DNA of 39,057 bases from Fen731 sp964354265 (GCA_964354265.1 CAYGYY010000012.1:1-39057), one strand, 5' to 3'; shown: positions 25,497 to 34,125, counted from the stretch's first letter. Translations and numbers: made by a program. Notes: generated from the sequence alone by a model not told the origin.

Positions 25497-26978
25497 TCAT
25501 CCTCCCATTGCTAATTTCATAATTTGCTCTTCACTTGCTTCCTCATGCTTTAAAAAACCTGCCACTGCACCTTCCCTTAAAATAATTATATTATCACAAA
25601 GCCCGATTAATTCTGGCAGTTCAGAAGACACCATTATAATTGCAATACCATTTTCAGAAAAATTCCTTATCAGGTTATAGATTTCATCTTTTGCGCCGAC
25701 ATCGATTCCATGTGTCGCCTCATCAAGCAGTAAAAGTTTTGGAGAAGTTGCAAGCCATTTTGCAATTACTGTTTTTTGCTGGTTTCCGCCGCTTAAATTT
25801 AAAGCAAGCATCTGGCTGGAAGCGACTTTTATATTCAAATATTGTACATAGTCTTTTATATATTTATTTTGAAGCCTGTTTATTACAATACCAAGTTTTG
25901 AGACCTTATTTAAAATCGTAAGGACTATGTTATCTGCAACATTTAATTTCAATATCAGGCCTTCCTTTTTTCTGTCTTCAGGTACAAGTCCAATCCCATT
26001 TCTAATGGCATCTATAGGGTTTTTTATCTCTGTTTTTTTATTTGAGATAATTATTTCACCACTTTCCAGTCTTAAAATACCAAAAATAGATTTCAATAGC
26101 TCAGTCCTGCCCGAACCCATAAGTCCTGCTACTCCCAGGACTTCTCCGGCTCTAACACTTAAAGATATATCTTTTACTTTTTCTTTATAAGTCAACCCCT
26201 TTACCTCGAGCACCATGTCCTGGAATTTAGAAGTCTTTTGCCTGAATTCCTGGGAGACATCATGACCTACCATCAAGGAAATTAGCTTGCTTTTATCGAA
26301 CTCTTTTACAGCTCCCTTTCCTACAAGTCTTCCATCCTTTAGCACGGCAATTTTATTTGCAATTGTCAAAACTTCATCTAATTTATGGGATATATAAATT
26401 ATAGATTTACCCTGTTTAGCAAGCTTTGAAATTACTTCGAAAAGCTTCTCGATCTCCTGTCCTGCAAGAGCAGAGGTAGGTTCATCCATTATTATGATTT
26501 TTGACTTTATGGACAATGCCCTTGCGATTTCTATAAGTTGCTGGCTTCCTGTACCAAGGTTCTCTACAAAATCATTGACATTTATTTCTATCCCGATATC
26601 TTTAAGTATTTCTTCTGAAGCTTTAGCCATTTTTTTATAACTTAAAATAAAACCGGCATCACTTAATTCCTGGCCAAGCATAATATTTTCGTAAACACGC
26701 ATTTTTGGGATAAGATTCAATTCCTGAGGGATATAAGATATACCTGTTTGTATTGATTCTATTGGAGAAGAAAACTGTTTTTTTTCTCCATCTATTATAA
26801 TGGCCCCTTTGTAATCTATCAAAAGCCCGGTCAGGATTTTCATTAGAGTTGACTTTCCTGCCCCGTTTTCACCTACCAGGCCAAGTATCTCACCTTTCTC
26901 AAGTTCAATTGTCACATCATCAAGGGCCCGTACTCCCGGGAAATCCTTAACTATATTTTCCATTAATAAGTAAGACAT
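25497..26978 (-). CDS. ABC sugar transporter ATPase, CUT2 (RbsA type, two nucleotide-binding domains)
   Basis: The 493-residue protein holds two fused ABC domains. In the first, Walker A is GENGAGKST (36-44) and Walker B is IIIMDEPTSAL, with LGTGSQQ in place of the usual LSGGxQ. In the second, Walker A is degenerate (GLMGSGRTE), as usual in this family, while LSGGNQQ and LLLLDEATHGIDVG are intact. It energises the ribose-type importer together with the permease that follows 3 bases later. It starts 123 bases after the binding-protein gene, beyond a strong hairpin. No ribosome site is obvious at the ATG; an in-frame ATG five codons later is also possible. Confidence 0.94.
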   Translation of the reverse strand: MSYLLMENIVKDFPGVRALDDVTIELEKGEILGLVGENGAGKSTLMKILTGLLIDYKGAIIIDGEKKQFSSPIESIQTGISYIPQELNLIPKMRVYENIMLGQELSDAGFILSYKKMAKASEEILKDIGIEINVNDFVENLGTGSQQLIEIARALSIKSKIIIMDEPTSALAGQEIEKLFEVISKLAKQGKSIIYISHKLDEVLTIANKIAVLKDGRLVGKGAVKEFDKSKLISLMVGHDVSQEFRQKTSKFQDMVLEVKGLTYKEKVKDISLSVRAGEVLGVAGLMGSGRTELLKSIFGILRLESGEIIISNKKTEIKNPIDAIRNGIGLVPEDRKKEGLILKLNVADNIVLTILNKVSKLGIVINRLQNKYIKDYVQYLNIKVASSQMLALNLSGGNQQKTVIAKWLATSPKLLLLDEATHGIDVGAKDEIYNLIRNFSENGIAIIMVSSELPELIGLCDNIIILREGAVAGFLKHEEASEEQIMKLAMGG

Positions 26979-27055
26979 CTTAAATCAAATTCCAAAAGAT
27001 ACTGTAAAAAACATTTTTTAATTAATTTTAAAAATGATAAAACACATGGTACTTA

Positions 27056-27094
27056 AAAATAAGCCTGGCTTTTTTAAAAAGCCAGGCTTATTTT
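27056..27094 (-). terminator. Intrinsic terminator/attenuator after the CUT2 binding-protein gene
   Basis: A 14-bp perfect stem (27056-27069 with 27081-27094; core AAGCCTGGC/GCCAGGCTT) encloses an 11-base loop that can pair further (TTTTTTAAAAA on the plus strand). On the minus strand the right arm ends in a U-rich run, which fits termination just after the stop at 27102. Because ATPase and permease genes follow in the same direction, it probably lets only part of transcription through, favouring binding protein. Confidence 0.8.
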
Positions 27095-27101
27095 ATAAAG
27101 G

Positions 27102-28097
27102 CTATTCTTCAAGCTCAATTACACCCCATGCTTTGGTAGTATCGACATTATCTATTGTAATAAGTTCTACCGGCACAAACAATGTAGGCGTACCATCTAC
27201 ATCCTTAGCGCCCTCTATAGCGCCTTTTGTTGCAAGCTGGTAAGAAGCTTCAAGTGCAATTTCCCCTGATTCGACTGGCTTTGGATTTACTGTAGCTTCG
27301 ATATCCCCCCGCTTTATTGCCTGGAGCATATCAAGATCCGCATCTCCTCCAATCATAGTAATCTGGTCAAGTTTTCCTGCATTCTTGATTACCTCATAAC
27401 CTCCCATAGCCATCATGTCTGCCTGGTATACTATTCCATTTACATCGGGGAAGGCTGTGAGAAGATTTTCTGTGAGCTCAGCAGCTTTTGCCCTGTCCCA
27501 ATCACCGTTCTGCTCAAATACTATCTTGATATCGGGATAACCTTCAAAGACTTTGAGCATATTATCCTTTAATTTCTGCACATATGATTCACCCTCAACG
27601 CCCTTTATAAAACCCAGATCTCCTTTTCCATTCAGCGCTTTTGCCATGAATTCGCCCTGGAGCTGTCCTATTTGTTCATGTCCTGCTGACAGGTATGCAA
27701 ATTGGCCACCTGTAGGTTTCCTGTCCAATGCAAATACCGGAATACCTGCTTTATTTGCTGCTTCAACCCCGGGTACAACTGCAGTTTCATCTACAGGATG
27801 AATAATTATTGCATCAACTCCCTGAGCAATTATACTTTCGATATTGTTTACCTGTTTTTCTGCATCATACTGGGAATCAGCTTCAACAAGCTCTACCCCC
27901 AGTTCTTTTGCTTTATCCTGGATGCCTCTCTGATATAGCAGGAAGAACTCTATATCCAGTGAAGCATATGATACACCTACCCTGACAGGACCTTCACTTT
28001 TTGTTTCTTCAGTTATTGCTTCTTCTGCTTTGCAGCCTGAAAAACCGATTGCGAGGATGAAGACCATTGCCAGGAAAATGACTGCTACTTTTTTCAT
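27102..28097 (-). CDS. Sugar-binding lipoprotein, RbsB/LacI-like type (CUT2 transporter)
   Basis: The 331-residue precursor has a lipoprotein signal ending in FSGC (Cys22), then a short acidic stalk and a periplasmic-binding-protein type I domain. It begins VRVGVSYASLDIEFF and contains IIAQGVDAIIIHPVDETA, PVFALDRKPTGGQFAYLSAGHEQIGQLQG and GVEGESY, all typical of ribose/galactose-type receptors. It would capture a sugar outside the membrane for the RbsA/RbsC-like proteins encoded downstream. GGAGG lies four bases before the ATG, and a strong promoter lies 60 bases further up. The ligand is unknown; a monosaccharide, polyol or autoinducer-2-like compound are family possibilities. Confidence 0.93.
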   Translation of the reverse strand: MKKVAVIFLAMVFILAIGFSGCKAEEAITEETKSEGPVRVGVSYASLDIEFFLLYQRGIQDKAKELGVELVEADSQYDAEKQVNNIESIIAQGVDAIIIHPVDETAVVPGVEAANKAGIPVFALDRKPTGGQFAYLSAGHEQIGQLQGEFMAKALNGKGDLGFIKGVEGESYVQKLKDNMLKVFEGYPDIKIVFEQNGDWDRAKAAELTENLLTAFPDVNGIVYQADMMAMGGYEVIKNAGKLDQITMIGGDADLDMLQAIKRGDIEATVNPKPVESGEIALEASYQLATKGAIEGAKDVDGTPTLFVPVELITIDNVDTTKAWGVIELEE

Positions 28098-28164
28098 AAG
28101 ACCTCCTTCTAAAATTCTAATTTTGTTGTTAAAGAAAAAGGCAATAAGTGGAATACACTAAATA

Positions 28165-28193
28165 ATATTATTTTATTTATTATTCTAAGTCAA
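28165..28193 (-). promoter_or_regulatory. Sigma70-like promoter of the CUT2 transporter operon
   Basis: On the minus strand TTGACT (28188-28193) is separated by exactly 17 bases from TAATAT (28165-28170). The expected transcript starts near 28158 and carries a leader of about 60 bases with GGAGG just before the ATG at 28097. Confidence 0.65.
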
Positions 28194-28263
28194 TTTTAAT
28201 AATAATTTTTATTAAATCTCTAAGTCATACCGTAAAAACAAAAACGTGTGTCTTAATGCTGTT

Positions 28264-28287
28264 GTTATATTATATGTTATATTATAA
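28264..28287. repeat. Tandem 12-bp repeat overlapping the -10 region of the divergent aldolase gene
   Basis: GTTATATTATAT (28264-28275) is followed at once by GTTATATTATAA (28276-28287). The second copy creates a perfect plus-strand TATAAT at 28283-28288, seven bases before the ATG at 28296. No convincing -35 is present (TTGTTA at a 15-base spacing is the best). A start site at or beside the ATG would make the transcript leaderless. Confidence 0.5.
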
Positions 28288-28295
28288 TTTCCAAT

Positions 28296-29255
28296 ATGGC
28301 TTTAGTAAAAATATCGGAACTTCTAAAAAAATCACAGGAATCTGATTTCCTGATAGGTGCAATAGAATGCTGGAACTTTGAGAGCGCTATTGCAATAATT
28401 TCTGCTGCCGAAATGACGAAAAGCCCTGTGGTTCTATTTGCTGGTGAACCGGCAATAAAATTGCTTGGTCTACAAAACCTTATCAGAATGATGCTGGACC
28501 TGGCAGAAAATGCAGAAGTGAAGGTCGCCTGTCATTTAGAGTCTGTTAATGAAACAGATATTTTATTGCAGGCAATAAGATACGGATTAAAATCAGTAAT
28601 TTATGATGGGTCTGAACTGCCTTTTAATGAAAATATAAAAAACTCAAGGGACCTTGCCAATGCTGCTCATTTGGAAGGCGCAGAGGTAGAAGCCCAGCTG
28701 GGATCCATGCCTTTTTCTGAGAGCGGGACTGGGTATGAAAATATAGATTTTTCAAAACATAAAACCCGTTTGGATGAAGCAGAATACTTTGCAGCCAACA
28801 CAGGAATAGACATACTGGCTCCAAACCTGGGCAATGTCCACGGATTGTATAAGCAAAAAATCCATGACCTGGACCTGGACCTAGCAAATTCCCTTGTTAA
28901 AAAAATCGGTTTGCCTATTACCCTGCATGGCGGTACAGGTATACCTGACGAAATTATAGAAGATGCAAAAAAATCCAGATTAAGCATGATGTATCTTGCA
29001 ACAAGCATTTTTGAAAATTTCAGGATCTGCACAAAACGTAATATTGATAAAAAATCAGGCTATGGTTCGATATGTGATATTTCAATCCTTTGCAGGGATA
29101 ATCTCAAGGAATATGTTGCGGGCAGGTTAAATTTAATGGGTTCCTCCAGGTTTGAAAATAAAAATCAATTTTTTAGCAATGAATACATAGGTTATCTTGT
29201 TAAAGTAATATCAGATGAAATAAGCAAAACTGGTTTAAAAAATATCAACGAATAG
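28296..29255 (+). CDS. Class II aldolase family protein with altered active site
   Basis: The 319-residue protein has the GatY/KbaY-like barrel. It starts MALVKISELLKK, typical of the family, and keeps H182 (NVHG) and H211 (LHGGTG). The catalytic/zinc motif, however, reads CHLESVNE at 79-86: where the family has HLDH, the Asp is Glu82 and the zinc His is Ser83. It is therefore unlikely to be a normal zinc-dependent aldolase. The C-terminus ends in a helix (YIGYLVKVISDEI) reminiscent of the tail of the 470-1504 product. No Shine-Dalgarno precedes the ATG. It is the first gene of a plus-strand group divergent from the CUT2 transporter. A modified lyase, epimerase or binding role is possible. 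Confidence 0.78.
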   Translation: MALVKISELLKKSQESDFLIGAIECWNFESAIAIISAAEMTKSPVVLFAGEPAIKLLGLQNLIRMMLDLAENAEVKVACHLESVNETDILLQAIRYGLKSVIYDGSELPFNENIKNSRDLANAAHLEGAEVEAQLGSMPFSESGTGYENIDFSKHKTRLDEAEYFAANTGIDILAPNLGNVHGLYKQKIHDLDLDLANSLVKKIGLPITLHGGTGIPDEIIEDAKKSRLSMMYLATSIFENFRICTKRNIDKKSGYGSICDISILCRDNLKEYVAGRLNLMGSSRFENKNQFFSNEYIGYLVKVISDEISKTGLKNINE

Positions 29256-29405
29256 GGCAGCTCTGTATTTATATCATCCATTCCGGCAACATCCTGTGAC
29301 TATCGTTAGTTTGACCTGGTAATTGCTTGCCGAATAAATATTATTTATATAAACTTTATAAAATATGTATCATTTATAAGCAACTCTATTATAGTTAGGA
29401 ATGTC

Positions 29406-30644
29406 ATGGATTTTGAAATACCTTATGGGAAAAACAGGATAAATATAATGATACCTGATAATAATATTATTAATTTTAGCTGTACCCAGGATAATAATAT
29501 TTACGGCAAGAGCGAAGAAGATATTATAAGGAGCGCACTGGAAAACCCATTCAGTTCAAAAAAACTATTTGAAGCAGCTTCAAATAAAAATAATGTCTGC
29601 ATACTGGTCTCTGATATAACACGGCCGTGCCCAAGTTATAAATTCATGCCTTTTTTGCTGGATGAATTAAAAGCTGCAAATGTGGGTGAAATAAAAATTG
29701 TTTTTGGTCTTGGAATACACAGGAATCATGCAAGACAGGAGCAGGAAAAACTTGTTGGCAGCCAGGCAGCTCAGGCCTGTATTCTGGTAGACTCTGATAA
29801 AGAAAGATGCAGGCTCATAGGCACCACAGAGCGCGGGACACCGGTAGAGGTATTTGAAGAAGTGCTGGATTCTGATTTTATTATTGCAACTGGCAATATA
29901 GAATATCATTATTTTGCCGGCTATTCAGGCGGCGCAAAGGCTGTTATGCCGGGCGTATGCTCATACAATTCAGTTTGCGCTAATCATTTCATGATGCTTG
30001 AGGATATGGCCCGCGCAGGCGAATATACTGCAAATCCTGTAAGAATTGACATTGAACAGGCAGGATTTATAACTGGTATAGATTTTGTGTTTAATGTAAT
30101 CCTGGATGACAGAAAGAAAATCATCGCCGCCGTTGCAGGCAAGAACAATGAGGCATTCCTTGAAGGCATCAAAATCTATGACTCCATTTATGAGGTAAGC
30201 TGCAGTGAAAAAGCAGATATTGTAATAACTTCAGCAGGCGGTTTCCCAAAAGATATCAACTTATACCAGGCGCAGAAAGCTCTTGAGAGCGTCAAAGATA
30301 TAGTCAGGGATAACGGGATAATCATTCTTGCAGCAGAGTGCCCTGAAGGTTTTGGGGAAGACAAATTTGCAGAATGGATGCAGAATACAAGGGATTATGC
30401 CGGTCTTTATAAAAAAATAAGGGAAAAATTCGTACTTGGCGGGCACAAAGCTGTGGCAGTCTCAAAGCTTCTGGGAAGGGTCAGCGGAGTATTATTCTCA
30501 GCATTTGACAGAACCCAGACTTATAATATAGGTTTTGAAAAAATAGAAGATATCCAGGCTTTTATTGATGAAAAACTTAAGGAAAACAATGATTTAAGGA
30601 TTGCTGTTGTGCCTAACGGCAGGTTTATAAAATCTTATAATTAA
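29406..30644 (+). CDS. LarA-family nickel-pincer 2-hydroxyacid racemase/epimerase
   Basis: The 412-residue protein matches lactate racemase LarA closely at its functional residues. R73 lies in DITRPCP, H108 in GIHRNH, H168 in EYHYF, K178 in GYSGGAKA and H194 in ANHFMM. The spacing of H168-K178-H194 equals that of H174-K184-H200 in the characterised enzyme, where the Lys carries the nickel-pincer cofactor. LarA homologues racemise or epimerise alpha-hydroxy acids, including lactate, malate and aldonates. In this context a sugar acid or lactate from deoxysugar breakdown is plausible. AGGA lies seven bases before the ATG. It lies 150 bases after the aldolase homologue. Cofactor synthesis genes (LarB, LarC, LarE) are not in the window. 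Confidence 0.87.
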   Translation: MDFEIPYGKNRINIMIPDNNIINFSCTQDNNIYGKSEEDIIRSALENPFSSKKLFEAASNKNNVCILVSDITRPCPSYKFMPFLLDELKAANVGEIKIVFGLGIHRNHARQEQEKLVGSQAAQACILVDSDKERCRLIGTTERGTPVEVFEEVLDSDFIIATGNIEYHYFAGYSGGAKAVMPGVCSYNSVCANHFMMLEDMARAGEYTANPVRIDIEQAGFITGIDFVFNVILDDRKKIIAAVAGKNNEAFLEGIKIYDSIYEVSCSEKADIVITSAGGFPKDINLYQAQKALESVKDIVRDNGIIILAAECPEGFGEDKFAEWMQNTRDYAGLYKKIREKFVLGGHKAVAVSKLLGRVSGVLFSAFDRTQTYNIGFEKIEDIQAFIDEKLKENNDLRIAVVPNGRFIKSYN

Positions 30645-30777
30645 TGCCCTGTAATTAATTCCCTGATATCTTTACATTCACTGCGGGCACTTAAGCCTTA
30701 AAACAATTTATCAGGCAGCAAAATAATAGCAATATATAGAAATATTGCAATTTGATTTCGAAAGGAATAAAACGTTT

Positions 30778-31764
30778 ATGAAAATAATGATAGTTGGAGG
30801 CACCGGTTTTTTAGGTTTTCATGCATTGCTTGAAGCCCTGAAAAGAGGGCACAAAGTAGATGCTCTTGCAATAGATGATGTTGTCCTGGGAGACTGGTAT
30901 CCAGGTGAAGTAAACGTGCAATATGCAGATGTGTTTGAGCTTACTGAGGCAAACCTGCGGGAGCGCTTTACAGGTTATGATTCCATGATTTATGCAGTGG
31001 GGCCTGACGACAGGATAACCCCTCCTGCCCCGGCATATGAATTCTTCCATACAAGGCTTGTAGACGCTGTAGTAAAAGTTGCAGGCGCAGCGCGCAAAGC
31101 CGATGTTAAAAAATTCGTTTTGTTAAATTCTTATTTTGCGTACTTTGACAGGATCTGGCCGGAAAAGAAATTAAGCAAACACCATCCCTATATAAAGTGC
31201 CGCGTTGAACAGGCGGAGCAGGTCATTTCTGCTGGTGAGAGCGATATGGCTGTTATGGTTTTAGAGCTCCCGTATATTTTCGGTTCAATGCCTAATCGTA
31301 TCCCTCTGTGGAAAGATGTCCTGCTTGACCGCTTTACAAAGGGCAGTACAATATTTTTCCCAAAAGGCGGGACAAATATGATTGCTGCAGAGCATGTGGG
31401 TGAAGCAATAATCGGGGCGCTTGAGAATGGCGAACATGGCGTAAGATATACTGTCGGCGATGAAAACCACAGTTTCAATGAAATGCTTGAGATGATGATG
31501 GCAGCAATAGGCGCAAATAAAAAAATAAAAAATATTCCAGGGTTTATGGCTATCATTGCCGGCACCATTATTGAAAGGGATTTCAAGAAAAAAGGCCTTG
31601 AAGGCGGACTTGACGCAAGGTTTCTTATGCGGGACATTATGACCAGCAATCTATTCTATGACGCCTCCCAGGCAGTAGAAAAGCTTGGCTATAAAAGAGG
31701 TGGCCTGAAAGAGGCGATAGTCAAGACCATGAAAGCCTGCTATCCTGAAAAATTTATGGATTGA
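30778..31764 (+). CDS. Atypical NAD(P)-dependent epimerase/dehydratase (extended SDR)
   Basis: The 328-residue protein has an N-terminal Rossmann motif, GGTGFLG at residues 7-13, and the layout of extended short-chain dehydrogenases. The usual active-site YxxxK is not clear: the equivalent segment is HHPYIKCRVEQAE, with Tyr and Lys only two apart, which is typical of atypical SDRs. The start is the ATG at 30778 with AAAGGA upstream; an upstream TTG (30745) is in frame but gives an extra 11 residues before the Rossmann strand. It lies 133 bases after the LarA-type gene in the same direction and ends before a terminator. It could oxidise or epimerise a sugar or sugar acid; no specific substrate can be named. 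Confidence 0.82.
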   Translation: MKIMIVGGTGFLGFHALLEALKRGHKVDALAIDDVVLGDWYPGEVNVQYADVFELTEANLRERFTGYDSMIYAVGPDDRITPPAPAYEFFHTRLVDAVVKVAGAARKADVKKFVLLNSYFAYFDRIWPEKKLSKHHPYIKCRVEQAEQVISAGESDMAVMVLELPYIFGSMPNRIPLWKDVLLDRFTKGSTIFFPKGGTNMIAAEHVGEAIIGALENGEHGVRYTVGDENHSFNEMLEMMMAAIGANKKIKNIPGFMAIIAGTIIERDFKKKGLEGGLDARFLMRDIMTSNLFYDASQAVEKLGYKRGGLKEAIVKTMKACYPEKFMD

Positions 31765-31794
31765 AATCCTTCAAATTTAGCAAGCAGGACTTTG

Positions 31795-31815
31795 GGCAAA
31801 ACAAATTTGCCTTTT
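31795..31815 (+). terminator. Intrinsic terminator after the SDR gene
   Basis: GGCAAA (31795-31800) pairs with TTTGCC (31806-31811) over a 5-base loop and is followed by TTTT. It lies 31 bases after the stop of the SDR gene, between convergent genes. The stem is short, so efficiency may be modest. Confidence 0.5.
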
Positions 31816-31830
31816 AAGAGCAGGTAAATA

Positions 31831-33021
31831 TCAATACGATAATCTTTCTATGCTCTGGATAATACAAACCCATGTGGAGCCCCTGTTAAAAAGAATCTGG
31901 TTGCCACCGGTATCCTTGAATTCAAATGGGTCAAAAATACTTTCTCTTGCCCATGTGCCTTCAATGACATTTCCATCCATAAAATAATAGGCCTCACTTT
32001 CATTATGAGTACCAGTAGACCTGACAACCATATGTCCGGCATTATCTATAGGACCTTCGATATCTGTAATAAGTACTACTACGTTATTTAAGCTAATCTG
32101 CTTATTAGTTTCATAATCAACATGCGGCTGGCCTGCAAGAGATTTAAGGTATTTATTTGTATCCTTGTCATAAGCAAAGCCTGCAAGATACGACTCGCTT
32201 GAGAAGTTTACTTCAATATCGTTTATGCTGCCTCTTTCAGCCTCAGGTGCATCTATTTTAAATGCCATCGGAGACTGCCCACCCTCAAGAGAATAACCAT
32301 ATTTCTCAGCATCTTCTTTTATACCATAAGTGTCGATAAATGCTGTGTGTTCCAAAGATTCATTCCTGCTTGGATCCCTCCACCCTGCTGAAGTATAATT
32401 AACATATGCGGTGCTGTTTGCATCCAGAACATCCATGTCCATATTCTTTATCTCCTCATATGCCTGGGGGTATGTGCCCCAAAAGGTATATATCGGGTCA
32501 AGGCTTCTTGCTATTTCAGCAAAGTAAATCCTCCCGCTTCTCACCGGACCGATTATATCGGCGTCATATGACGAGAATACTGTAATAAACCTGGTAACCC
32601 CGCCTTCAGCAACAAGTTCAAATACTATATCTGCATATATAAGCCCTGAGTGTGGCCTCGCTTTGGGATTATTTTGAACCATTATGGCAAGGGGCCTGTT
32701 ATTAAGGACCTTATCTGATAATTCCATACCGCTAAACAAATTAATATTATCAGTAATAATATCGGCGCCGGCAGCGCTTTCATCAGTTTGCTGTAATGTT
32801 TCCAGAGCAGTTTCCGCTGTAGTTTCATCTGCAGTTTCTATTGCAGTTTCCGCAGTTTCTGTATCTTCATTATCATTGCTGCTCTCTGCACTTCCTGCAT
32901 CATCAGAAATAATATCCGGGGATTTACATCCCTGCAATACTGAAGCCATTAAAAAAGCAGAAGCTGCTACTACCAGAATAATACTTATTATTTTTAACGA
33001 TATAAATTTACTTGATTTCAA
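31831..33021 (-). CDS. DUF3048 (YerB-like) lipoprotein
   Basis: The protein has a signal peptide ending in the lipobox VLQGC (Cys32 with the start used), an acidic Thr/Glu/Ala-rich stalk, and then the DUF3048 N-terminal domain. Landmarks are RPLAIMVQNNPKARPHSGL, DIVFELVAEGGVTRFITVFSS and IGPVRSGRIYF, followed by the C-terminal subdomain with NNVVVLITDIEG and GTWARESIFDPFEF. There is no ATG until inside the signal peptide. TTG at 33021 has GGAG nine bases upstream and gives a normal signal (MKSSKFISLKIISI, 396 residues); TTG at 33036 is an alternative. It would be anchored outside the membrane. The biochemical function of the family is not established. It appears unrelated to the catabolic genes. 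Confidence 0.85.
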   Translation of the reverse strand: MKSSKFISLKIISIILVVAASAFLMASVLQGCKSPDIISDDAGSAESSNDNEDTETAETAIETADETTAETALETLQQTDESAAGADIITDNINLFSGMELSDKVLNNRPLAIMVQNNPKARPHSGLIYADIVFELVAEGGVTRFITVFSSYDADIIGPVRSGRIYFAEIARSLDPIYTFWGTYPQAYEEIKNMDMDVLDANSTAYVNYTSAGWRDPSRNESLEHTAFIDTYGIKEDAEKYGYSLEGGQSPMAFKIDAPEAERGSINDIEVNFSSESYLAGFAYDKDTNKYLKSLAGQPHVDYETNKQISLNNVVVLITDIEGPIDNAGHMVVRSTGTHNESEAYYFMDGNVIEGTWARESIFDPFEFKDTGGNQILFNRGSTWVCIIQSIERLSY

Positions 33022-33162
33022 TTTAAACAACTCCAATCGATTATAATATTTATAATAAATATTTTAACATTATAAATATAATGGCAGGAAAGTAAAACAA
33101 AAAATGATATCAGTGTGATTGGTTTGTATTTTCAGAGTAATGCTTAAGCCTGGTTTCAAACC

Positions 33163-34125
33163 CTATCCGAGCATATTCCTTATCCCGCCGATTATGTCAT
33201 CAACCTGGGGTAATACAGCGTTTTCAAGCGGAGGTGAAAAAGGTATAGGCGCATATTCTGAAGATATTATCGTTAATTTTATTTCTGGCGACAGACTGCT
33301 GTAAACTAAAAAGGCAATATGCTCAGCTATGGAGCATACTGCATAATCTTCCTGGACAATAAGCAGTTTCCTGGTCTTTGAAACAGAGTCCAATATAGTT
33401 TGCACGTCCAGAGGACATAATGTCAGAAGATCTATAAGCTCTATACTGTACTGTGGCAGTGACTCAATAGCTTTTTTTGCCTGGCTGACCTGGTATCCAT
33501 ATGCGGCAATGGTCAAGTCTGCCCCGGAAAACAGAATTTGAGACCTGCCTATTGGTATAAGGTATTCTTCTTCAGGGACTTCCTCTTCTGCAGTATACAG
33601 GATCTTGGGTTCCAGGAATGCTACAGGATTGTCATCTCTTATTGCTGTTTTTAGCAGTCCCTTCCCTGAATATGCGCCAGAAGCACAAACGACTTTTATG
33701 CCAGGCGTATGGATAAATAATACTTCGACACTGTTTGAATGCTGCGATGCCTGGTTGAGATATCCACCGTTTGGCAGCCTGATAGTTACGGGGACGCTAA
33801 GCTTTCCTCCGCTCATATACCTGGCTTTTGCAATCTGGTTAAATATCTGGTCCGCCGCTACTGCATAAAAATCACCTATCATAAATTCTACAACCGGCCT
33901 GAAGCCCCTGAGCGCTGCCCCCAATGCAGCGCCTGTAAAACAGGATTCAGATATGGGAGTGTTGATAACCCTGTTTGCGCCCACTTTTTCCGGTAAGCCT
34001 TCTGTTACACCTGAATAAGCTCCTCCGGTAGCTATATCCTCCCCCATGATAAAGACTTTAGGGTCTCTCATCATTTCTTCAGTCAGCGCTTCATTTATCG
34101 CCTTCCTAAATGAGATTTTTCTCAA
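33163..34125 (-). CDS. Thiamine-dependent 2-oxoacid/acetoin dehydrogenase E1 component, beta subunit
   Basis: The 320-residue protein matches the transketolase-like beta subunits of pyruvate or acetoin dehydrogenase E1. Visible are FIMGEDIATGGAYSGVTEGL, INTPISESCFTGAALGAALRG, PVVEFMIGDF, the QASQHSNSVEVLF segment with the catalytic-loop His, and a C-terminal transketolase-C domain (LIVQEDYAVCSIAEHIAF). It pairs with the alpha subunit encoded 6 bases upstream. The start is TTG at 34125 with AGGAG about ten bases before it; no ATG lies near. No E2 or E3 gene follows (the next gene is the DUF3048 lipoprotein), so the natural electron acceptor or acyl acceptor is unclear. 2-oxoacid and acetoin substrates are both possible. 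Confidence 0.92.
   Translation of the reverse strand: MRKISFRKAINEALTEEMMRDPKVFIMGEDIATGGAYSGVTEGLPEKVGANRVINTPISESCFTGAALGAALRGFRPVVEFMIGDFYAVAADQIFNQIAKARYMSGGKLSVPVTIRLPNGGYLNQASQHSNSVEVLFIHTPGIKVVCASGAYSGKGLLKTAIRDDNPVAFLEPKILYTAEEEVPEEEYLIPIGRSQILFSGADLTIAAYGYQVSQAKKAIESLPQYSIELIDLLTLCPLDVQTILDSVSKTRKLLIVQEDYAVCSIAEHIAFLVYSSLSPEIKLTIISSEYAPIPFSPPLENAVLPQVDDIIGGIRNMLG

Noticed and set aside
31188..31649. 153-codon minus-strand ORF opposite the SDR gene
   Set aside because: It lies entirely inside the well-supported SDR gene and its translation is a hydrophobic, Ser/Ile-rich shadow without recognisable domains.
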